Below, piece by piece: positions 57,131 through 64,000 of a stretch of 64,000 bases of DNA. Every line of letters starts with the position of its first letter. The stretch's first letter is position 1. This DNA comes from Toxorhynchites rutilus septentrionalis (lineage: Eukaryota; Arthropoda; Insecta; Diptera; Culicidae), in the NCBI RefSeq assembly GCF_029784135.1, contig NC_073746.1, positions 52,963,393 to 53,027,392 on the forward strand. Direction: 5' to 3'. A model generated the notes under the pieces. It was not told where the DNA came from, did no database searches, and saw nothing but the letters and a program-made list of their open reading frames with translations. The translations under genes were made by a program, and so were the position numbers.

Positions 57131-60100
57131 TCTTCCCTCTCCTGTCAGCAATACCGAACATAACCCGAGTCAAGAGTTCCATTGTTAATTAACTCTAACA
57201 TGATTTGGTTCATCCTGAAACAATAAAAACTACAAACAAAACAGCTCCCGGTATCAAGACTCAGTTATCACCTCGAAGGGTCATATAATCAAACAACAAT
57301 GATTTGAATCCTTCATTCCGACACGTCCATCAACGATGGTATTCTGTTGAGAGTTGGTTGAAAGCAAGAAATAACAGAGAAACACAATGGAGAGACTTAT
57401 CACACTAGGAATAAGCTGACAGTCACAGTGTTCGATGATGACAGGCTGTAATAAAACATTTTTACGACGAGATCACGCTTGTGCACTGACCGGTGGATGA
57501 ACCGAGTAAGGAGCTTTGAATAAATTGAAAAGTCCTAATGTAGTCAGATTTCAGCTGGATGGTTCGTTAGCAATTTTTTCGCAACCGAGTGGTGGAAAAG
57601 ATCCACAAATATGTGTTCGAAGAGGATAGATTATGGTGTGGTGGCGGCGGATTTACAGCTGATTATGGCTAGCATAATGGCGAATGAGCAGGATCTGGCT
57701 TTGATTAAATATTAAATTTCATATTAAGATGCGACGCGGATGTGCTGTGCGTGGGCAATGGATGTAACTGCTGGAATTGTTTTCAAAACTGTGAACACGA
57801 TATGTATCAGCAGGGGATTATTTTCCATAGAGAACAAAGGCACCAATTTGTTGTTGAGTAATTAAAATTTGGTGAGGCAAATGAACTGTCGTTAACAGAA
57901 ATTATATTACATAACCACAATTGAAAGCTACTTGGTGTTACTAAGTAAGCTACAAATGATTTGGGACAGAGAAAGGATTGAATGATCCCTCGCCCCATGC
58001 TGATCTGCGACTAATTGTACGTCGAGTATATGGTTTTGCGACCAGTTGGTTGGGTTATTTTATAGGAGGTAATTAAAATAGTGCGTTTTTCTTAAATGAC
58101 TTAAATGACTTTATTGTATATTTGACTCGAAAGATTTTATCCTTATTTTATCCTTTCAGGCTCATTTTTTATCCTTTGACTCACTTTATTGTATTTTCTG
58201 ATATCCCATTCGTTTTTGGAAAAGAGCGCGGTTCAATTCAATCATTTGTTTTCGGTAACATTCACTCGACCTAAGTTCCTACCAGTATTCTATGCGAATC
58301 AGGAGCGGATTTTTTTAGTTTATAACAAAAAAATCATTCGTGTAACGAGTCTAATAAATCCCTAAAATTCAGCAACCAACTTCATCAAACGCACGTGCAA
58401 CACATCATCAGCTGAGACGAGTGAAGCATCGCAAGGATTATGAACACCTCATCGCGGGATTGAATGTGAGGGCGACTGAAGTGACAAAACTGTCATACAT
58501 GTCAGCAAATATAAATTTACTATAATAGGGTTTTTATGCCTTTTTGAGAAAGAACATTGGCATTGTTCTACTCACAGAGGCTTTTCCATATTCATAAACA
58601 CGGCTCATTGTTACTTAATGTTGCTGAGCCATTTAAAAATAAATTTAGAACAAAAAAAATTTTTTTTTTGATATTCTACTTTGTTCCGAGTTTTGATCTC
58701 CGGAAGGTAAAGCTTCTAGATTAGGTTCCCTGAAACATCAAGGAACAATATCCGACGTAACAAATTATTGATTCAAGAGTTTTAGATTAATAAAACCAGC
58801 CATGATCCTTCCTTTGACATCGATGGCTCCACCATCGGTAGAAGATCCTAGGAAACACTTCTGATTGTCGATAATTTATGCGTGACATCATTTGCTCATT
58901 AACTCAGCACTCTGTCAATTACTAAACATTCACAAGCGGAGAGCGAACGAATATTGAAAATGGGTGGGTTGATTTCAACTGAAGTCTCTGATTTTGAAAA
59001 AAAAATGCATAAAAATAATTTCTTTTCATATCGCTGGAGATATCAATAAATTTAATTTCATGTCGATGGCAGAATCTCGAATAAATAATGGATATTGAAA
59101 ACCAACACAATTCGTATTCATCGATATCGCACATTTTGGCCAACAATTGAAGCGAGATATTTTCACGTCCATCACTCACAGGTACTGCATTTGGTTTATG
59201 TTATCGTTTTGTCAGTCTATTGAGATGATGGAATATACATTGTACCGTTTCGCAAACTTTGCAAACTGTACCACGAGTGTGTTTGCAAAGTGGTATTCCG
59301 GAGAGGTAATCAGAACAATCAATAAACAAAAGGCTTGAACGGATAATCCTATTTGAACTTTATTATAAACCATAAAATGATCGGCTATCGAATGATAATT
59401 GAGGTGGCGTGCAGTCAAAAGTAGCTTCCATAGAAACACATTAAGATATGGTTAAAATATTCCGGAAATTGCATACAAAGAAACCAATCACAAGTGCTGT
59501 CCGGACATAAATGTTGTTGATATTATATTGCATCCAGAGTTCCGATTTTCGACTGTTCTCCGATTTCCTCGTGACTCGCTGAACCCACCGCAATCGCAAT
59601 CGATCGGAAATTTCGATTATGAATGCGAAATCGCCTTGCATAAAGCTCACTGTTCATAATGCCATCGTCAGACGCCATGGTGACGAAAATTTAGTTTTCC
59701 ACTTTATTCGAATCGAATGAAAGGATTGTTTTCCTCGTGAATGGCATCGGATTTATGGCTTCCGGAATGCGCTCGTTCCCTTTGTTTTTATTTCACCCTA
59801 ATGTCAAAGCGATTGGCGAGCCCATGGTGGAGAAGGCATTACCAGTATTGAATTTTTCGTATTTTTAAATTTTTCCTATCAGCACTTTGTGAATATCAGC
59901 GAATCAAGCAACATAATTTTGAAAAAAAAAAAATTACAACACATGCGAGCTCTGAATAGTAATCAAAGTAATCAAAATCCATCGGCAAAATAGTAGACGA
60001 TATAATTATACACGTAAATACCTTTTTCGACCGGTGTTTTTGACTTCTACTTCCCGGGAAAGTGAAATAGCGGTGGTCATAAATCAACACAAGGAAAATA

Positions 60101-60889
60101 AAAGACGGTTCACGAAACTGCTCGTTTATGATTACCCAGAGATGACTCATTTCACAACAGCTCATTCATCATAGTCGGTTTTACGGGCAACATTCGACAG
60201 CAATTTCGGCTCGATAATGGCGCCATTTCACAGCCAAGTTTCTCTTGCTACGAGGACATCAGTGGTGGGTGGGTTATTTCCGCGAGTGAGCCGAAAATGA
60301 GAGCTGTCAACCGGTCTCGCCAGATTTCCGCGTTTAGAAAACATAAAAATTCGCCTGGATTTTGCGTCATTATTGAACTTCCACGAGTCATGAGAAGCAA
60401 ACGTAGAAAGGAAAAACGAGGACATAAATTCAATTTTCAAGTTACAGTCATGTTTATCAAACTATAAATTTCTTGAGATTATGGTAATTTCAATTCGTCC
60501 CGGGTGGGCTGTGTTCTGTACGAAACGCTAGAGATCCACCCTTTTTCCACCTTTCAATTTCTTCTGGCTCGTTTCTCAGAGACACTCCGAAGTGTGGATA
60601 ACCCAAACGATATGGCGCCCTGTTAACCAACAGGCTCTGACATGCTTTCCTTCCGCTGCGACAAAACCAATGTGAGTGTTGAAGGTGTTTTCACGGTTTC
60701 CAACATCACGGTTTAACGCGTCTCCTCTCAAACCTTTTCGGGGGTAGAAGCAAGCATTTCTGTCTTCCACGGCTGAATATTGTGTTAATATACGGTTATA
60801 AGTATTAAGACGCACCGAATGTTAGAAGTCGTTTCTGTGGCACGCATTCGTTTTCGTGGAAAATTTGTAGAAATGAAACATTTTGACGT
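57129..60889. other. 3.8 kb mostly unique noncoding DNA
   Basis: No gene, clear repeat or RNA is recognised. About 59400-60850 is moderately balanced in composition and free of the interspersed repeats seen elsewhere, as in an intron or intergenic region under less TE load. Confidence 0.45.
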
Positions 60890-61205
60890 AGGACTACGTC
60901 TCACATTAAGAGTGCCAAATCAGAAAACAAGTCACGTTTTTTTGAAATAAAGTTAACATTAATAACAATTTTTGCTGCCAACGGATTTTAACGATTTGCA
61001 TACCAATCGAATCGGAAATTTTCTAAGATTTATTTAATATGCTATACATTACAATCCTATAGTATGGTATAAATTGATGAAAATTTGAAGCATTCCCAGT
61101 TCCCCATACATTTGTTCTGTCCATTAGTGTGCTTTCCCGAACAGAGCTGTCAATAACGGGCAACTTATTCAGCCGCTAGTTTAGAAACAACGAAGGGGGA
61201 TAGCG
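60890..61205 (+). repeat. Interspersed repeat with GACGTAGGACTACGTC-like end, copy 2
   Basis: Reverse-complement partner of 46962-47310. It begins ttttgacgtaggactacgtc, and aataacgggcaact and acgaagggggat lie near its other end. Confidence 0.7.
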
Positions 61206-62032
61206 AAAAGAGAATATTTGCGAAATAAACTCCACCCTTGCACAGTAAGTAAGCTGTCGCTAGCGTATAAGTATTGCATATCCTCTGAGGAAAATTTTCA
61301 GAATCTTTCTGTGCCCGATACAACAAGGTCGCGTGTTCTGCTCGTTTTGTGTTTTATGTTTCCTCTCGAGCTGTGAACGCTAGCGAATATTTCGCTTGAA
61401 GTGCATCTGGCATTGCAATTACCACAATCATCCGAGCCATGACAAAGCAGCCGAAAAAAGAGAAGAGTGCAAATGATTATAGGTCGCTTCTAGCCATCAG
61501 TGTTTGGCTTTGAGTGTATTGCTTGTTTTCGTTGCGCGAAACGTAGAACTTGTTCATTTTCTATACACGTGAACAGCACACCTTCGATACATTTAGTTGC
61601 CTTTCGTATTTGCTCTCGTGCGCATCAGCTCTGATCTAATGCAACAAGCTCCTAGCTTTGTTAACGGTTTCGACAGAGAGTCGAGAAATGATTTTTCATA
61701 AACGGTCATTCTCGCGATGTTTCATTTTTATCGCTGCAACTGTCTGCATCTGTTAGACGCGTGTTTGATGCTTGTTGATTGCCGAGGAAGATGCCTCTTG
61801 TTAAATACTCAGTGCAATGCGTGCATTGATATTAAGAAACAAATTGAGACATTTGATCAACTAGTGTATTGTGTGAAAGAATCGTTGCTTCTCGAAATGA
61901 TTTTACAAAACCACGCAAGCCATTAAACCTTTTCAGGGTCCCGTACCTTTTACTTAAGAGTTATTTATGAAATTTCGACGTATTCGCAAATAATATCCGA
62001 AATGATAAACTAACAAATCAAAAAAAAAAAAA
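61206..62032. other. Noncoding, nothing recognised
   Basis: The short frame at 61717-61926 has no recognisable domain. Confidence 0.4.
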
Positions 62033-62100
62033 AAAATGCGTAGTCCTACGTCCTAAGCGGTCGTGTCTCGGATACAACCCCTCGAACAACTTTTCTCATT
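62033..62100 (-). repeat. Terminal fragment of the GACGTAGGA repeat group
   Basis: The minus strand reads cgaggggttgtatccgagac, acgaccgcttaggacgtagg, closely similar to the left ends at 13143 and 27704 (gagggttgtgtccgagacac, gaccgcatagttgacgtagg). Confidence 0.7.
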
Positions 62101-62566
62101 TTGGCCAATTCTGGACGTTTCTGGCCGATTACTAGCTTCAAACGGGCCATTTGTTGACAGTAGACGTCTAAATTTAGTGTATTGCACTAAAACAATTTTT
62201 AAGAAAATTAAAAAAAATCTTAAATGAATTAAATTGCATGTATTTTACTGTTGCATTATTGTCACCATAAACACCATTCACAATTACAGCGGTCTGGGCA
62301 GAATTTTGGCCTTTAAAAAAGAAAAAGTGTAAACTTTACCGAATTTTCTCTTTGTTGATCTTCATCGTTAACAACCTGTAACTCACAACTGAATGGAATA
62401 AACAAGAAAACAGTAAGTCAAGTTTTGTGTGAAATTACACCTTTACAACGAGCCAAAACTTAAAATTGTACGAACGATACTACGCGAGATATTGATCACC
62501 ATGTAGCCATGAAGCCATGTAGAAAATAGAAAGAGAAAATAATGGGTAACTTTTTCCCCAATCTAG
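62101..62566. other. Noncoding, nothing recognised
   Basis: No supported feature. Confidence 0.4.
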
Positions 62567-63709
62567 AGTCCTGCGGTATTTCCGCGAGGTGTCGTTGTAA
62601 GCGCGTAGTTCTAGTTGTATTCATTGTATCGAGTCATACTATAGCTTGTTATAAAGGCGCTATAATATAGTCCTTGACAGTGTTTTGTTTGGTTAAGTCG
62701 TTCGTGAGTTATAGTGTCGCAAATATGGAGCAAAATAAAGAGAAAATCCGTTTTCGTTCTGGTGTAGAGGTCGTCGAAGATGCGCCACGCTCCGGAAGGC
62801 CTGTCGTCGAAAATTGCGACAAAATCGCTGAATTAGCCGAGAAAGACCGGCATAGTAGCAGCCGTAGCATCGGCCAAGAGCTGGGGATAAGTCATCAAAC
62901 CGTTATTAACCATTTGAAGAAGCTTGGATTCACAAAGAAGCTCGATGTATGGGTGCCACACACGTTGACGAAAAAAAACATCTTTGACCGTATCGACGCA
63001 TGTGAATCGCTGCTGAATCGCAACAAAATCGCCCGTTTCTGAAGCGGATGGTGACTGGCGATGAAAAGTAGGTCACTTACGACAACGTGAAGCGCAAACG
63101 GTCGTGGTCGAAGCCCGCTGAAGCGGCTCAGACGGGGCTCAACCCCTCATTAACGGCTAGGAAGGTTCTGCTGTGTGTTTGGTGGGATTGTCAAGGAATA
63201 ATCAATTATGAGCTGCTTCCCTATGGCCAAACGCTCAATTCGGACCTGTACTGCCAACAACTGGACCGCTTGAAGGTAGCACTCATGAAGAAGAGGTCAT
63301 CTTTGATAAACAGAGGCCGCATTGTCTTCCATCAGGACAACGCCAGGCCACACACTTCTTTGGTGACGCGCCAGAAGCTCCGGGAGCTCGGATGGGAGGT
63401 TCTTTTGCATCCGCCGTATAGTCCGGACCTTGCACCAAGTGACTACCACCTGTTTTTGTCCATGGCGAACGAGCTAGGTAGTCAGAAGTTAGCCACAAAA
63501 GAGGCCTGTGAAAATTGGCTATCCGAGTTTTTAATAAGGAATAAGGAAGCGAGCTTCTATAACAGGGGTATTATGAAGTTGGCATCTCGTTGGGAACAAG
63601 TCATCGAACAAAACGGCACATATTTGACTTAAAACGGATGATTGTAACTAATTTTATGAACAAATGAAAATTCAAAAAAAAATACCGCAGGACTTTTTTG
63701 ACAGTCTAA
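62567..63709 (+). mobile_element. mariner (DD34D) element, copy 2, 5' end truncated
   Basis: The right end is intact (ggacttttttgacagtctaa followed by TA at 63710-63711). At the left the homology starts at agtcctgcggtatttccgcg (62567), so about the outer 14-16 bases of the inverted repeat are missing. Otherwise nearly identical to copy 1. Confidence 0.88.
62725..63632 (+). pseudogene. mariner transposase copy 2 (deletion, frameshift, stop)
   Basis: Starts MEQNKEKIR, then jumps directly to FRSGVEVVEDAPRSGRP. Compared with copy 1, exactly 120 bases (40 codons, including the first helix-turn-helix) are missing between two CG dinucleotides. A one-base loss shifts the frame after NRNKI (near 63035). 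TGG has become TAG in the GDEKW motif (63069-63071). The remainder reads well: HQDNARPHTS, YSPDLAPSDYHLF and a proper C-terminus QVIEQNGTYLT. Inactive, but the C-terminal half is better preserved than in copy 1. Confidence 0.9.
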
Positions 63710-63754
63710 TATAATGAGTATTGACAATGCCACCATGTTACAGTCGCCCTCAGT

Positions 63755-63935
63755 CTCTAGACCATGTAAACTATAAAAACAAATACAATCAATAATTATG
63801 AAAACGATAATTATTGCATGTCATATATTTTCTCAAAGAAGACTAGCTAATTGGCTTTAATTTGATATGTCGATTATCTGAATCGGTCCAGTAGTTCAAA
63901 GGTTATGAATATTTTGCAAAAAATGGTAGAAAATT
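63755..63935. repeat. Short interspersed repeat, copy 2
   Basis: Partner of 33505-33700. Shares taattatgaaaac, ttggctttaatttgatat-type and cggtccagtagttcaaaggt-type blocks. Confidence 0.6.
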
Positions 63936-64000
63936 GATTTATAATTTTACATGTTTCGCGTAATGTAAAATAAAACTTTCATGGTATGTCAATGGAATAT

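Noticed and set aside
56988..57188. Protein with a long Tyr-Ile repeat on either strand
   Set aside because: It is a translation of the (TA)n microsatellite.
61717..61926. 69-codon Cys-rich plus frame
   Set aside because: The cysteine pattern fits no known finger or peptide and there is no signal or splice context.
1..64000. CRISPR arrays, bacterial operons or integrated viral genes
   Set aside because: No regularly spaced repeats with spacers, no prokaryotic gene spacing and no viral structural or replicase domains were seen.

Overview
The window looks like nuclear DNA of a culicine (Aedes-like) mosquito. It is AT-rich, and almost everything recognisable is a transposable element: an ITmD37E Tc1/mariner family known from mosquitoes, tRNA-headed SINEs, an I-clade LINE with TAA-repeat 3' ends, Helitrons ending in CTAG after a GGC...GCC hairpin, and many MITEs. 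The species assignment is inference from these families. No prokaryotic genes, CRISPR arrays, rRNA or genuine tRNA genes were seen.

Only one host gene can be supported well: a four-exon secreted serine protease on the minus strand (42901-44035, 313 residues). It has an intact catalytic triad and CLIPC-like activation after Leu, but no six-cysteine CLIP domain. A TATA/initiator pair and a poly(A) signal flank it. A few exon-like ORFs (about 29.1-29.5 kb and 50.3-50.5 kb) are open but unrecognised.

Layout. 1-4.4 kb: mostly featureless DNA with a 334-bp MITE inside an inverted repeat at 1.0-1.7 kb. 4.4-10.8 kb: two large foldback structures, the first with a pogo-like element in its loop, the second with a MITE that itself contains a SINE. 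11.2-14.5 kb: a SINE, a 153-bp Harbinger-like MITE and a 1.36-kb repeat. 14.7-16.1 kb: a Helitron 3' end joined to a frameshifted DD41D transposase. 18.4-24.1 kb: a near full-length I-clade LINE with intact ORF1 and broken ORF2. 24.9-31 kb: transposase, SINE, LINE and Helitron fragments. 31-33 kb: Helitron, SINE and ITmD37E nested in one another. 34-36 kb: a DD34D mariner and a Helitron coding relic. 37-42.9 kb: largely unique noncoding DNA. 42.9-44.1 kb: the protease. 44.8-54 kb: mariner deletion derivatives, Helitron 3' DNA, a second ITmD37E and another LINE tail. 54.1-57.1 kb: a complete non-autonomous Helitron and a fragment of another. 57.1-62 kb: mostly unique noncoding DNA. 62.6-63.7 kb: a second DD34D mariner.

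The elements do not work together as a pathway. The useful information is their order of insertion, which target-site duplications and paralogous empty sites make readable in several places. No clearly new multi-gene system was found. The best candidates for a second look are the CLIP-less protease, the near-intact ITmD37E, the Helitron head-to-tail junction, and the set of repeats sharing a GACGTAGGAYT-type terminus.
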